64,000 nucleotides of DNA from Rhodovulum sp. PH10 (GCF_000293785.1 NZ_AKZI01000030.1:40624-104623), one strand, 5' to 3'; numbered from the stretch's first letter, positions 17,910 to 27,307 are shown. The notes: generated from the letters alone by a model not told the origin. Numbers and translations are program-made.

Positions 17910-18455
17910 TCATTCGACCGGCGCGGACGGGCGTGACGTCTCCGCGCCGCGGCCCTCGCTCTTGGACGACAACGGCTCGCCATAGAGCTCGAGCCGATAG
18001 GCGACCAGCCGGTAGCCGAGCTTCTTCGCCAGCGCCGCCTGCAGCCGCTCCATCTCCTCCGAGGTGAAATCGACCACCCGGCCGGTCTTGCGGTCGATCA
18101 GATGGTCGTGCCGCTCGCGCGGCATGTCGTAGCGGGTACGGCCGTCGTGGAAATTGTGGCGGTCGATCACCCCGGCCTCGGCCAGGAGCCGCACGGTGCG
18201 ATAGACCGTGGCGATCGAGATTCGCCGGTCGATCTCGGCGCAGCGCCGCCACACCTGCTCGACGTCCGGGTGGTCCTCGGCCTCGGCCAGAAGGCGGGCG
18301 ATCACCCGCCGCTGGCCGGTCATCCGCACGCCGCGGGCGGCGCAGCGCGCCTCGATCCGGGCGACGAGGGCCGCGGTGGCGGCCTCCCGGCTCGGCGTGT
18401 CGGGCGCTGCGCCCTCGTGCGCGGCGGGATGCAGGGCGTCACACGATCGCGTCAT
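17910..18455 (-). CDS. Fur-family metal-responsive repressor (Fur/Mur-like)
   Basis: 181 aa. Winged-helix Fur domain: 'RMTGQRRVIARLLAEAEDHPDVEQVWRR' (split here by conserved positions), recognition helix 'ISIATVYRTVRLL', then 'HNFHDGRTRYDM' and 'RHDHLIDRKTGRVVDF' with metal-binding His/Asp. The C-terminal CxxC structural-zinc motifs of enteric Fur are absent (the protein has no C-terminal cysteines), as in rhizobial Fur/Mur proteins that sense Mn or Fe. It lies 48 bp downstream of the PadR gene on the same strand and is probably co-transcribed with it. Irr is less likely because no heme-regulatory motif is seen. Confidence 0.85.
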   Translation of the reverse strand: MTRSCDALHPAAHEGAAPDTPSREAATAALVARIEARCAARGVRMTGQRRVIARLLAEAEDHPDVEQVWRRCAEIDRRISIATVYRTVRLLAEAGVIDRHNFHDGRTRYDMPRERHDHLIDRKTGRVVDFTSEEMERLQAALAKKLGYRLVAYRLELYGEPLSSKSEGRGAETSRPSAPVE

Positions 18456-18503
18456 GATCCTGGTCGGTCCTCTTCCGCGATCCGCTCGCGGGTATCGACG
18501 GCA

Positions 18504-19283
18504 TCATTGTTGGTCCGGCCGGCGCAGCTGCGAGGCGGCGTTCGCCAAAACCTCGACGATCTGCGGCTCGGCCGCGGGATCGGCGCGAAACCGCTCGGCC
18601 GCGACGTCGCGCAGATTGGCGATCGCCGCATCGACCAGCCGCGAGACGCTCGGGCCCTGGTCGCCCTCGGCCCGGCGGCGCCACGCCTTCGCCTTCTCGC
18701 CGACCGCAGCGAGCCGCGCCATCATCGCCTCGACCAGCTCGCGGTTGTCGGCGAGATGCGCCCGGCCCTCGTCGGTGATGGTGTAGAGCTTGCGGCTCCC
18801 TTCGGTCTGGCCGGTCACGTGACCGACCTCTTCGAGGTAGGTCAGGGTCGGATACACCATTCCGGGGCTCGGCGCATACCACCCCTCGGTCTTCTCCTCG
18901 AACAGCTTGATGATCTCGTAGCCGTGGCGCGGCTGCTCGGCGATCAGCGCGAGCGCCAGAAGCCGCAGGTCGCCCTGCCCCAGCATCCGGCCGAGCCGGC
19001 CGAACGGGCCGCCGTGGCCGCCGCGCATGCCGCGATGGCCGCCCTCGGGGCCGTCGCCGAAGCGGCCACCGCCGAAAAAGCCGCCGCCGAAGGCGCCGCG
19101 CCCGCCGAACTGCCGACCGCCCTCGGGGCCACCCTCCGGGCCGCCCTGGGGTCCGCCGCCGAACCGGCCGGCACCGAAAAAGCCGCGGCCGCCGAACGGG
19201 GGGCCACCCGCCGGGCCGCAGCCGCCGCCGCGACCGTGCCGGCCGCCGCGCTCGTCGGGAAGTCCGTGAAATCGTCCGAACAT
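18504..19283 (-). CDS. PadR-family transcriptional regulator with glycine-rich N-terminus
   Basis: 259 aa. The first ~95 residues are extremely Gly/Arg/Phe-rich and low-complexity. A PadR winged helix follows (about 100-180): 'LRLLALALIAEQPRHGYEII', 'SPGMVYPTLTYLEEVGHV' and 'KLYTITDEGRAHLADN'. A C-terminal helical dimerisation region follows (Vir_act_alpha_C type). It is probably autoregulated through the AT-rich palindromes at 19303-19350. The Gly-rich arm is common in alphaproteobacterial PadR proteins of this kind and may be a metal or nucleic-acid-contacting tail (inference). First gene of a PadR-Fur pair. Confidence 0.85.
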   Translation of the reverse strand: MFGRFHGLPDERGGRHGRGGGCGPAGGPPFGGRGFFGAGRFGGGPQGGPEGGPEGGRQFGGRGAFGGGFFGGGRFGDGPEGGHRGMRGGHGGPFGRLGRMLGQGDLRLLALALIAEQPRHGYEIIKLFEEKTEGWYAPSPGMVYPTLTYLEEVGHVTGQTEGSRKLYTITDEGRAHLADNRELVEAMMARLAAVGEKAKAWRRRAEGDQGPSVSRLVDAAIANLRDVAAERFRADPAAEPQIVEVLANAASQLRRPDQQ

Positions 19284-19302
19284 GGGTTCGTTCTCCGTCT
19301 GA

Positions 19303-19350
19303 AGATATATCTCCAGATAGGACGAAGAGCGACATAGCGCAAGATATATT
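19303..19350. promoter_or_regulatory. Candidate PadR operator
   Basis: AGATATATCT (19303-19312) is a perfect palindrome. It merges with TATCT-CC-AGATA (19308-19319), and AAGATATATT recurs at 19341-19350. These are the only AT-rich palindromes in the neighbourhood and lie 20-67 bp upstream of the PadR start. The spacing suits autorepression; the binding protein is inferred. Confidence 0.6.
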
Positions 19351-19512
19351 TTATGACTGTCTCCGCAGCCCCCTCTTCCCCGGAGTCCCGTGCAAAATCC
19401 CGAAACCCGGCCGGGCGCGAACGGCGACCGGCCGGAGCCGACGAGACACGAGCCGGAGGGCGCCCCGGGGTCGCTCCGCCGTGGTCTCTCCGCGGGCGTC
19501 ACACCGCTGCGG

Positions 19513-21153
19513 TCACACTGCCGCGGCCATCTCCTTCGCCATCTCGCGCAGCTTGTATTTTTGGATTTTCCCGGTGGAGGTCTTCGGGATCTCGGTGAAG
19601 ATCACCTGGCGCGGGCACTTGAAGCGGGCGAGGTGCTCGCGGCACCAGTCGAGCAAGTCCTCCTCGCTCGCCTGCTGGCCCTCGCGCAGCTCGACGAAGG
19701 CGCACGGCGTCTCGCCCCACTTCTCGTCGGGCTTTGCCACCACCGCCACCGCCTGCACCGCCGGGTGCTTGTAGAGCGCGTCCTCGACCTCGATCGAGGA
19801 GATGTTCTCGCCGCCCGAGATGATGATGTCCTTGGCGCGGTCCTTCAGCTGGATGTAGCCGTCCGGGTGCATCACCCCGAGATCGCCCGAGTGGAACCAG
19901 CCGCCGGCAAAGGCGTCGTCGGTCGCCTTCTTGTTCTTCAGATAGCCGCGCATCACCACATTGCCGCGGAACATCACCTCGCCGAGCGTTTGCCCGTCGG
20001 CCGGCACGTCCTCCATGGTCGCCGCGTCCTTCACCGCGAGGTCGTCGAGGCAGGTGTAGGGCACGCCCTGGCGCGCCTTCATGATGCCCTGCTCGGCGGC
20101 CGACAGGTCGTCCCATTCGCGGTGCCAGTCGTTGATGGCGGACGGGCCGTAGGTTTCGGTGAGGCCATAGAGATGGGTCACCTCGAAGCCCGCCTCCTTC
20201 ATCGCCACCAGCACCGATTCCGGCGGCGGCGCGGCGGCGGTGAAGAACTGCACCACCCCGTCGAGCGGCTTGCGGTCGGCCGGCGCGGCGTTGAGCAGCG
20301 TCGCCATCACGATCGGCGCGCCGCACAGATGGGTGACGCCGTGCGCCGCCATCAGCTCGTACATCGTCTTGGCGCGCACCTGGCGCAGGCAGACATGGGT
20401 GCCGGCGACGATCGAGATCGACCACGGAAAGCACCAGCCGTTGCAGTGGAACATCGGCAGCGTCCACAGATAGACCGGGTGCTTGCCCATCGCGCAGTTC
20501 ACCACGTTGCTCATCGCGGTGAGCCAGGCGCCGCGGTGGTGATAGACGACGCCCTTCGGGTTGCCGGTGGTGCCGGAGGTGTAGTTGAGCGAGATCGCGT
20601 CCCACTCGTCGATCTCGAGCCTTCGCGCAAAACTCTCGTCGCCCTCGGCCAAGAACGCCTCGTAGTCGAGATCGCCGAGGCGCTCGCCCTCGCCGGAAAA
20701 CTCCGGGTCGTCGTAGTCGATCACCAGCGGCTTCACGGCGGCCTTGTCGAGCGCCGGCCCCATCACCTTGGCGAACTCGCGGTCGGTGATCACCACCTTG
20801 GCCTCGCCGTGGTCGAGCGAGAAGGCGATGATCGCGGCATCGAGCCGGGTGTTGAGGGTGTTGAGCACGGCGCCAGCCATCGGCACGCCGTAGTGGCATT
20901 CGAGCATCGCCGGGGTGTTGGCGAGCATCACCGCCACGGTGTCGCCGCGGCCGATCCCGCGCTTGGCGAGCGCCGAGGCGAGCTTTTTCGCGCGTGCGTG
21001 AAAATCGCGATAGGTGCGGCGCAGCGGGCCGTGAACGATCGCCACCCGGTCGGGAAACACCCGCGCGGCACGCTCCAGGAAGACGAGCGGCGTGAGCGGC
21101 CGGTGGTTCGCCGGGTTCTTGTCGAGATCGATGTCGTAGATGGCCGAGGTCAT
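19513..21153 (-). CDS. Acyl-CoA synthetase (AMP-forming), medium-chain type
   Basis: 546 aa. An ANL-superfamily ligase that activates a carboxylic acid via acyl-AMP. Motifs: 'LNYTSGTTGNPKGV' (A3, phosphate loop), 'LYGLTETYGPS' (A5), 'WFHSGDLGVMHPDGYIQLKDRAKDIIISGG' core (A7-A8, written here as successive blocks) and the catalytic lysine in 'TSTGKIQKYKL'. It resembles the FadD/DmdB-like group (medium-chain or methylmercaptopropionate-type ligases); the true substrate cannot be read from sequence. It is monocistronic, with TauE/SafE 113 bp upstream on the same strand. Confidence 0.88.
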   Translation of the reverse strand: MTSAIYDIDLDKNPANHRPLTPLVFLERAARVFPDRVAIVHGPLRRTYRDFHARAKKLASALAKRGIGRGDTVAVMLANTPAMLECHYGVPMAGAVLNTLNTRLDAAIIAFSLDHGEAKVVITDREFAKVMGPALDKAAVKPLVIDYDDPEFSGEGERLGDLDYEAFLAEGDESFARRLEIDEWDAISLNYTSGTTGNPKGVVYHHRGAWLTAMSNVVNCAMGKHPVYLWTLPMFHCNGWCFPWSISIVAGTHVCLRQVRAKTMYELMAAHGVTHLCGAPIVMATLLNAAPADRKPLDGVVQFFTAAAPPPESVLVAMKEAGFEVTHLYGLTETYGPSAINDWHREWDDLSAAEQGIMKARQGVPYTCLDDLAVKDAATMEDVPADGQTLGEVMFRGNVVMRGYLKNKKATDDAFAGGWFHSGDLGVMHPDGYIQLKDRAKDIIISGGENISSIEVEDALYKHPAVQAVAVVAKPDEKWGETPCAFVELREGQQASEEDLLDWCREHLARFKCPRQVIFTEIPKTSTGKIQKYKLREMAKEMAAAV

Positions 21154-21266
21154 CGCAGTCGCTCCTCCCGAGACGAAGTTCCCGACACGTTAGCGGAGCC
21201 GCGAGCACACTCCAACTGGCGGTGGAGTCGCGCACAGGCTTCCCGGCCGAGCGAGAGCGCGTGAGG

Positions 21267-22049
21267 TCAGGCCGGCCACAGCGCCCGGCCGCCCTGCCAC
21301 AGGAGCGCGAGCGAGAGCAGGAACAGGAGCAGGTAGCTGATCCGATAGAACAGCTCGGTCGGGATGCGCCGCACCAGCCAGACGCCGGCGAAGCTCGACA
21401 CCACCGCGAGCGGCAGCAGCGCCACCGTGGTGCCGAGCCCTTGCGGGCTGAACTGGCCGAGCGCGACATAGGGCACGACCTTCATCGCGTTGATGCTGGC
21501 GAAGAAGATCGTCGCGGTGCCGGCCAGCACCAGCTTGGGCAGCCTCTGCGGCAGCACGAACACCTGGAACGGCGGCCCGCCGCCCTGCGACAGGGTCGAG
21601 GTGAAGCCCGTGACCGCGCCCCAGAACAGGCCGGCGGCGGCGGACGGCGCCTTCACCGTCTCGCGCGGCTTGCCGAGCCACACGCTGGCGACGAAGCCGA
21701 GCCCGATGATGCCGATGGTCAGCCGCACCGCGGCATCCGGGACGTAGGCGGCGATCGCCCAGGCGATGCCGACGCCGACCGTGCCGCCGGGGATCAGCAC
21801 CGCGAGGTTCCAGCCGTCCCAGTCGCGCCGATAGATCCAGATCGACACGGCGTCCTGCACCATACTGATCGGCAGCAGCACCGCGGCCGCCTCGAGCGGC
21901 GGCGCATAGAGCGCGAGCAACGGCGTCGCCATCACCCCGACGCCGACGAAGCCGCCCTTGGCGAGGCCGATGACGATCACCGCCGGCACGGCGAGCAGAT
22001 AGAAGACCGGATCGTCGATGACGGTGAAGGGCACGGGCGGGACGGGCAT
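21267..22049 (-). CDS. TauE/SafE-family sulfite/organosulfonate exporter
   Basis: 260 aa with about eight hydrophobic segments. 'VIVIGLAKGGFVGVGVMATP' in the first half and 'GFTSTLSQGGGPPFQVFVLP' in the second half are the two family repeats with their glycine-rich signature. It is predicted to move sulfite, sulfonates or another small anion across the inner membrane. ATG at 22049 gives the usual family length. In-frame ATGs at 22076 and further upstream lengthen it with non-conserved residues, and no clear RBS decides the start. Confidence 0.83.
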   Translation of the reverse strand: MPVPPVPFTVIDDPVFYLLAVPAVIVIGLAKGGFVGVGVMATPLLALYAPPLEAAAVLLPISMVQDAVSIWIYRRDWDGWNLAVLIPGGTVGVGIAWAIAAYVPDAAVRLTIGIIGLGFVASVWLGKPRETVKAPSAAAGLFWGAVTGFTSTLSQGGGPPFQVFVLPQRLPKLVLAGTATIFFASINAMKVVPYVALGQFSPQGLGTTVALLPLAVVSSFAGVWLVRRIPTELFYRISYLLLFLLSLALLWQGGRALWPA

Positions 22050-22379
22050 TCGCGAGGAGTGTTCGAAGCGCGCCATTGGAGCCGATCGGCGCCGCGGGCG
22101 CCACCGCCGCCCGAGCATGGCTCCGCCGCCTTCGGTGGAGGTTCGGCCGCCGTCGGCCGCTCTCGAGCGGCGCGAGGCCGCTCGCAGCGAGCCGTGAAAA
22201 GCCGCGCAAATTCCCGCGAAACGGGCCATCGGCGACCAAAGAATGACTCGCCCAGGACTTGCAAACCGCCGCGAGTGCTGCACAATCGAGGCAAAGCCCC
22301 CCGGGATGGCACGAGGCGACCGTCGTCCGCGACGACCCGCAAAGAGGGCGAACGAAGGCGGTCGCGCCGACAGGAGGAA

Positions 22380-24347
22380 ATGCCCGTGACGACACCCGCA
22401 CTACAAATGGACTCCGTCTCCCACGGCGGACCGGCCGCGAGCGGCAGCCGCTATTACGAGGAGTTCGAGCGCTCCAGAACAGATCCGGAAGGATTTTGGG
22501 GCGCCGCGGCCGAGGCGATCGACTGGTTCGAGAAGCCGCACAAGGTGTTCGACCCCGACGCCGGGGTCTATGGCCGCTGGTTCGTCGGCGGCGTCTGCAA
22601 CACCTGCTACAACGCGATCGACCGCCACGTGCTGAACGGCCGCGCCAACCAGGCCGCCGTGATCTACGACTCGCCGGTCACCGGCACCAAGCGCACCATC
22701 ACCTATTCCGAGCTCCTGCAGGAGGTGCGCACGCTCGCCGCCATCCTGCGCGACTTCGGCGTCGGCAAGGGCGACCGGGTGATCGTCTACATGCCGATGG
22801 TGCCGGAAGCGCTGATCGCCATGTATGCCTGCGCCCGCATCGGCGCGATCCACTCGGTCGTGTTCGGCGGCTTCGCCGCCAAGGAGCTCGCCACCCGCAT
22901 CGACGACGCCCAGCCCAAGGTGATCCTCACCGCGAGCTGCGGCATCGAGCCGGGCCGCATCGTGCCCTACAAGCCGCTGCTCGACGCGGCGATCGCCTTC
23001 TCGCAATCGAAGCCGAGCGCCTGCCTGGTGCTGCAGCGGCCGCAGCTCGCCGCCGAGCTGACCGCCGGGCGCGACCACGACTGGGCGGTGCTTCGCGCGC
23101 AGGCGCTGAAGTCGGGCCGGGCGGCCGACTGCGTCCAGCTCCTCGCCACCGATCCGCTCTACATCCTCTACACCTCCGGCACGACCGGCAAGCCGAAGGG
23201 CGTGGTGCGCGACAATGGCGGCCACATGGTCGCGCTGAAATGGACGATGAAGAACCTCTACGGGGTCGATCCCGGCGAGGTCTATTGGGCGGCCTCCGAC
23301 GTCGGCTGGGTGGTCGGCCACTCCTACATCGTCTATGCGCCGCTGCTGCACGGCTGCACGACCATCCTCTACGAGGGCAAGCCGGTCGGCACGCCGGACG
23401 CCGGCGCGTTCTGGCGGGTGGTCGCCGAGCACAAGGCGTCGGTGCTGTTCACCGCGCCGACCGCGTTCCGGGCGATCAAGAAGGAGGACCCGGAGGCGAA
23501 GCTCCTGAAGGACTACGACGTGTCGCACATGCGCACGCTGTTCCTCGCCGGCGAGCGCGCCGACCCCGACACGGTGATGTGGGCCGAGCGCATCCTCGAC
23601 CGCCCGGTGATCGATCACTGGTGGCAGACCGAGACGGCGTGGGCGATCGCCGGCAACCCGGTCGGGCTCGGCATGCTGCCGATCAAGCCCGGCTCGCCGA
23701 CCGTGCCGATGCCCGGCTACGACGTCCACATCGTCGACGAGGGCTGCCACGAGCTGCCGGCCAACACGATGGGCTCGATCGTCGTCAAGCTGCCGCTGCC
23801 GCCGGCCTGCCTGCCGACCCTGTGGCAGCAGGACGACCGCTTCCAGGAGAGCTACCTCACCGAGTTCCCGGGCTACTACAAGACCGCCGACGCCGGCTTC
23901 AAGGACGAGGACGGCTACGTCTACATCATGGGTCGCACCGACGACATCATCAACGTCGCCGGGCATCGCCTGTCGACCGGCGGCATGGAGGAGGTTCTGG
24001 CCTCCCATCCGGACGTCGCCGAATGCGCGGTGATCGGCATCAAGGACACGCTCAAGGGCGAGGTGCCGTGCGGCTTCGCCGTGCTCAAGGCGGGCGTCTC
24101 CAAGAAGCCGAGCGACATCGAGCAGGAGATCGTCAAGCTGGTGCGCGACAAGATCGGCCCGGTGGCGGCGTTCAAGATCGCCATCTGCGTCAACCGCCTG
24201 CCGAAGACGCGCTCGGGCAAGATCCTGCGCGGCACGATGAAGAAGATCGCCGACCACGAGACCTGGGCGATGCCGGCGACCATCGACGACCCGGCCGCCC
24301 TCGACGAGATCGATCTCGCCCTCAAGGAGCACGGCATCGGCTCCTGA
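22380..24347 (+). CDS. prpE: Propionyl-CoA synthetase-like acyl-CoA ligase
   Basis: 655 aa. An AMP-forming ligase of the acetyl/propionyl-CoA synthetase clade. Visible features are the N-terminal ACAS block ('FWGAAAEAIDWF', 'NTCYNAIDRHV'), 'YILYTSGTTGKPKGVVRDNGG' core (A3), 'VIDHWWQTETAW' (A5), 'ADAGFKDEDGYVYIMGRTDD' (A7-A8) and 'RLPKTRSGKILR' with the catalytic lysine. The WWQTE tryptophan region is conserved; propionate preference is inferred from overall likeness to PrpE/ACSS3. With Mch (53143) it suggests propionyl-CoA and C5 acyl-CoA metabolism. AGGAGG precedes the ATG. A terminator follows at 24434. Confidence 0.85.
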   Translation: MPVTTPALQMDSVSHGGPAASGSRYYEEFERSRTDPEGFWGAAAEAIDWFEKPHKVFDPDAGVYGRWFVGGVCNTCYNAIDRHVLNGRANQAAVIYDSPVTGTKRTITYSELLQEVRTLAAILRDFGVGKGDRVIVYMPMVPEALIAMYACARIGAIHSVVFGGFAAKELATRIDDAQPKVILTASCGIEPGRIVPYKPLLDAAIAFSQSKPSACLVLQRPQLAAELTAGRDHDWAVLRAQALKSGRAADCVQLLATDPLYILYTSGTTGKPKGVVRDNGGHMVALKWTMKNLYGVDPGEVYWAASDVGWVVGHSYIVYAPLLHGCTTILYEGKPVGTPDAGAFWRVVAEHKASVLFTAPTAFRAIKKEDPEAKLLKDYDVSHMRTLFLAGERADPDTVMWAERILDRPVIDHWWQTETAWAIAGNPVGLGMLPIKPGSPTVPMPGYDVHIVDEGCHELPANTMGSIVVKLPLPPACLPTLWQQDDRFQESYLTEFPGYYKTADAGFKDEDGYVYIMGRTDDIINVAGHRLSTGGMEEVLASHPDVAECAVIGIKDTLKGEVPCGFAVLKAGVSKKPSDIEQEIVKLVRDKIGPVAAFKIAICVNRLPKTRSGKILRGTMKKIADHETWAMPATIDDPAALDEIDLALKEHGIGS

Positions 24348-24433
24348 GCCGGGCACTCGTACCGGACGCGGGCGCCACACGACCAGCATCGGGCGCGTGC
24401 GCAAACGCCGCGCGCCGTCGCTTCGCCAAAGAG

Positions 24434-24464
24434 CCCGCCGGGTGGAGAGCCCGGCGGGTTTTTT
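24434..24464 (+). terminator. Intrinsic terminator after prpE
   Basis: CCCGCCGGG (24434-24442) pairs with CCCGGCGGG (24450-24458), with a 7-nt loop and six T after it. It lies about 85 bp past the prpE stop. Confidence 0.92.
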
Positions 24465-24860
24465 CGTGGCCGGACCGGCGGGCGCCGAGATGGAATACAA
24501 AGCGAGGTGGCATACAAAGAATGCCACGGGCGGTTGCCTGTCGCCGCTGGCCGGCCGAATGGCGCTCGCAACGTGTGGTATCGGGGCCGGAATGGGCGAC
24601 GGTATCGGGCGCCGTGTCGACTGCGACGTCTGTCCGGCACCGGGCATTCGGATTGTCCGTAACTTGCTTTCGGCCGGGCGCGTTCGCACGATCCGGCTCC
24701 CCGCACGATCACCGTGCTCGCGGTTCGGCCGGCGGGCGAACCCGCCTTCCGGTCCCGCACCGCGATCGCGGCCACCCGAGGACCGGGTCGCCTGCGAAGA
24801 GAAATCCGGCGGACCGGGAGGCGGCACGCCCCCGATCGTCCCGCCTCGGATGGACCGCCC
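24465..24860. other. Intergenic stretch with a 7-bp-arm palindrome
   Basis: No convincing gene on either strand. It contains GTGGCAT-ACAAAGA-ATGCCAC (24507-24527), a perfect inverted repeat in a locally AT-richer patch where ATACAAAG occurs twice (24495 and 24512 areas). This could be an operator for the downstream membrane-protein gene. Nothing else was recognised. Confidence 0.5.
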
Positions 24861-26336
24861 ATGCAAGAGCCCTCGTCGAGCCCGGCCGGCGTTCTCGCCC
24901 CGCCGTCGCCCGTCCCGCTCGCCCCGTCCGGTGACGGCACCCGCTCGCGCCTCGTCGCCCGCGCGGGGGCGATCGCCGCGGCCGCGGTCGCCGTGACGAT
25001 CCTGCTGCTGCCGGCGCTGTGGAACCGCTTCCCGCTGCTGCAGTACGACAGCGGCGGCTACATCGCCCGATGGTACGAGGACTGGCTGGTGCCGAGCCGC
25101 TCGACCACCTTCGGCCTGTTTCTGCATCTCGGCGAATGGCCGGATTTTTGGCCGGTGATCGTCGTGCAGTCCGCCCTCACGGTGTGGGTCGTCGGTCTCA
25201 CGCTGCGGGTGTTCGGGCTCGGCGGAAAGCCGTGGCGCAGCGCGGCGCTGATCGGCGGGCTCGCGGTCGCCACCGCGCTGCCCTGGCTCACCAGCGCCAT
25301 CCTCACCGACGTCTTCGTCGGCCTCGGCGTCCTGGCGCTGCATCTTCTCGTGGTGCGGCCGGCGGCGCTGCGGCGGGGGGAGACGATCGGCCTCTTTTTG
25401 GTGGTGGCGTTCGCGGCGGCGAGCCACACCGGCACGCTCGCGGTGCTTTTGGCGCTGGTCGCCGCCGCCTTCGCCGCCACCCTGGTGCGCCGGCCGGTCG
25501 CCCCGCTCGCGGCGATCGGGCGCGGCGCGGCGGCGCTCCTGGTCGGCGCCGCCATGCTGCTCGCCACCAATCTCGCGCTCGGCCATCGGCTCGCCTGGAC
25601 GCCCGGCGGCTACGCCATCCCGTTCGGCCGCATGCTGCAGGACGGCATCGTCGCCCGCTATCTCGACGACACCTGCGGCCGAAAGGTTTTCGCCCTCTGC
25701 CCCTATCGCCACGACCTGCCCGCCACCGCCGACCTGTTCTTCTGGGGCGGCAGCATGTTCGACCGGCTCGGCCGGTTCGACGGGATGGCCGCCGAGATGC
25801 GGGCGATCGTGCGCGGCAGCCTCGCGGCCTATCCGGGACTGCAGGCGGAGAAGGCCGCCGAGGCGACTGCCGAGCAGCTCGCCGCCAACGGCACCGGCTG
25901 GGGCATGGGCGACGACCTGTGGCACACCTACGGGATCATCGGTCATTACCTGCCGGGCATGGTGCCGGCGATGCGCGCGGCCCGCCAGCAGCGCGGCGAG
26001 ATCGACTTTGCACGTCTCAACCGGCTGCACCGGCCGGTCGCGGCGATCTCGATGATCCTCGCGGTCGGGCTGATCGGCTGGTCGGTGGTCCGCCGGCGGC
26101 CTGCACCGCTCGCGCCACTCGCGCTGCTCGCGTCCTCGGTGATGCTGGCGATCCTCGCCAATGCGGTGGTGTGCGGGGCGATCTCCGGGCCGCACGACCG
26201 CTACGGCGCCCGCGTCGCCTGGCTCGCCACCCTGGTGGTGGCGATGGCGGCCATGGCGATGGTGCAGGCCCGGCGCCGCGACGGTACCGGTCGCGACGGT
26301 GCCGGCAGCGGCGGCGAGGCGGATCCCGCGGACTGA
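24861..26336 (+). CDS. Polytopic membrane protein of unknown function (GT-C-like topology)
   Basis: 491 aa with roughly ten hydrophobic segments. A charged loop after the first helix reads 'YDSGGYIARWYEDWLVPSRS' and a conserved-looking 'SGPHDRYGARVAWL' lies before the last helix. Between them is a large extracytoplasmic stretch with two cysteines ('TCGRKVFALCPYRHD'). The layout, with an acidic loop after TM1 and many helices, resembles membrane glycosyltransferases of the GT-C type, but no family motif confirms this. I do not recognise the family. ATG at 24861 was chosen because the sequence before it is low-complexity and out of character. It stands alone between prpE and tolQ. Confidence 0.7.
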   Translation: MQEPSSSPAGVLAPPSPVPLAPSGDGTRSRLVARAGAIAAAAVAVTILLLPALWNRFPLLQYDSGGYIARWYEDWLVPSRSTTFGLFLHLGEWPDFWPVIVVQSALTVWVVGLTLRVFGLGGKPWRSAALIGGLAVATALPWLTSAILTDVFVGLGVLALHLLVVRPAALRRGETIGLFLVVAFAAASHTGTLAVLLALVAAAFAATLVRRPVAPLAAIGRGAAALLVGAAMLLATNLALGHRLAWTPGGYAIPFGRMLQDGIVARYLDDTCGRKVFALCPYRHDLPATADLFFWGGSMFDRLGRFDGMAAEMRAIVRGSLAAYPGLQAEKAAEATAEQLAANGTGWGMGDDLWHTYGIIGHYLPGMVPAMRAARQQRGEIDFARLNRLHRPVAAISMILAVGLIGWSVVRRRPAPLAPLALLASSVMLAILANAVVCGAISGPHDRYGARVAWLATLVVAMAAMAMVQARRRDGTGRDGAGSGGEADPAD

Positions 26337-26602
26337 CCGCGCACCCTGGAAGCCGCCAAAACTTCGCGGCATTTACCCCGCATTAACCGCGGGCGGCTCG
26401 TTATTGTGCCGATGCGTCCGGGCAAACGCCCTCTTTTCGTCATGTTTCGCCTGGAATCGGTCGGCCGGGGACGGGGCGGCTCGCAACTCATCCGTGGAGA
26501 CGGTCGGCCGGGTGTCTCGCGCCTGCCGGCCCGCACGTCTGCGACAGGTTCACGGCGCGACGCAGAGCCCCCGTCCGTCGCCCGGAGCCTTGGAAGCACG
26601 CC

Positions 26603-27307
26603 ATGAACCCTGCCGATATCCCGAGCGTGGCCGCCTCGGCCGACCTCTCGATCTTCACCCTGTTCTGGCAGGCCCACTGGGTCGTCAAGCTGGTGATGAG
26701 CGGGCTGATCGCCTGCTCGATCTGGGTGTGGGCGATCGCGATCGACAAGTTCCTGCTCTATTCCCGCACCACCCAGGCGATGAACAAGTTCGAGCAGGCG
26801 TTCTGGTCGGGCCAGTCGCTGGAGGAGCTCTACCGCGCGCTCGCCGCCAAGCCGAACCACTCGATGGCGGCCCTGTTCGTCGCCGCGATGCGCGAATGGA
26901 AGCGAAGCTTCGAAGGCCAGAGCCGCTCCTTCGCCGGCCTGCAGATGCGCATCGAGAAGGTGATGGACGTCACCATCTCGCGGGAGGTGGAGCGGCTGGA
27001 GAAGCGCCTCCTGGTGCTGGCCACCGTCGGCTCGGCGAGCCCGTTCGTCGGCCTGTTCGGCACCGTCTGGGGCATCATGAACTCGTTCCAGTCGATCGCC
27101 GCCTCGAAGAACACCTCGCTCGCGGTGGTGGCGCCGGGCATCGCGGAAGCCCTGTTCGCGACCGCGATCGGCCTCGTGGCTGCCATACCGGCGACGATTT
27201 TCTACAATAAGTTCGCCTCCGAGGTCGCCAAGCACACCGCCCGCCTCGAGGGTTTCGCCGACGAGTTCTCCGCCATCCTGTCGCGGCAGATCGACGAGCG
27301 GGCCTGA
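26603..27307 (+). CDS. tolQ: Tol-Pal system protein TolQ
   Basis: 234 aa. Inner-membrane proton-channel subunit, homologous to ExbB/MotA, with three transmembrane helices (about 25-45, 135-160, 172-195). Visible features are 'ATVGSASPFVGLFGTVWGIM' (TM2 channel face) and 'IAEALFATAIGLVAAIPA' (TM3). With TolR it uses the proton-motive force to energise TolA, for outer-membrane constriction at division. First gene of the + strand tol cluster. Its usual upstream neighbour ybgC is absent here and found at 39930 on the other strand. Confidence 0.97.
   Translation: MNPADIPSVAASADLSIFTLFWQAHWVVKLVMSGLIACSIWVWAIAIDKFLLYSRTTQAMNKFEQAFWSGQSLEELYRALAAKPNHSMAALFVAAMREWKRSFEGQSRSFAGLQMRIEKVMDVTISREVERLEKRLLVLATVGSASPFVGLFGTVWGIMNSFQSIAASKNTSLAVVAPGIAEALFATAIGLVAAIPATIFYNKFASEVAKHTARLEGFADEFSAILSRQIDERA

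Noticed and set aside
22401..26372. Very long open frame (1323 codons) on the minus strand opposite prpE and the membrane protein
   Set aside because: Its translation is low-complexity Arg/Asp/His/Gly sequence with no domain. It is the high-GC antisense shadow of two clear genes. The same holds for 2414-5314 (+) and 48612-52232 (+).
26379..26388. CATTAACC before tolQ as a CtrA site
   Set aside because: Only half of the TTAA-N7-TTAA site is present and it has no supporting second half.
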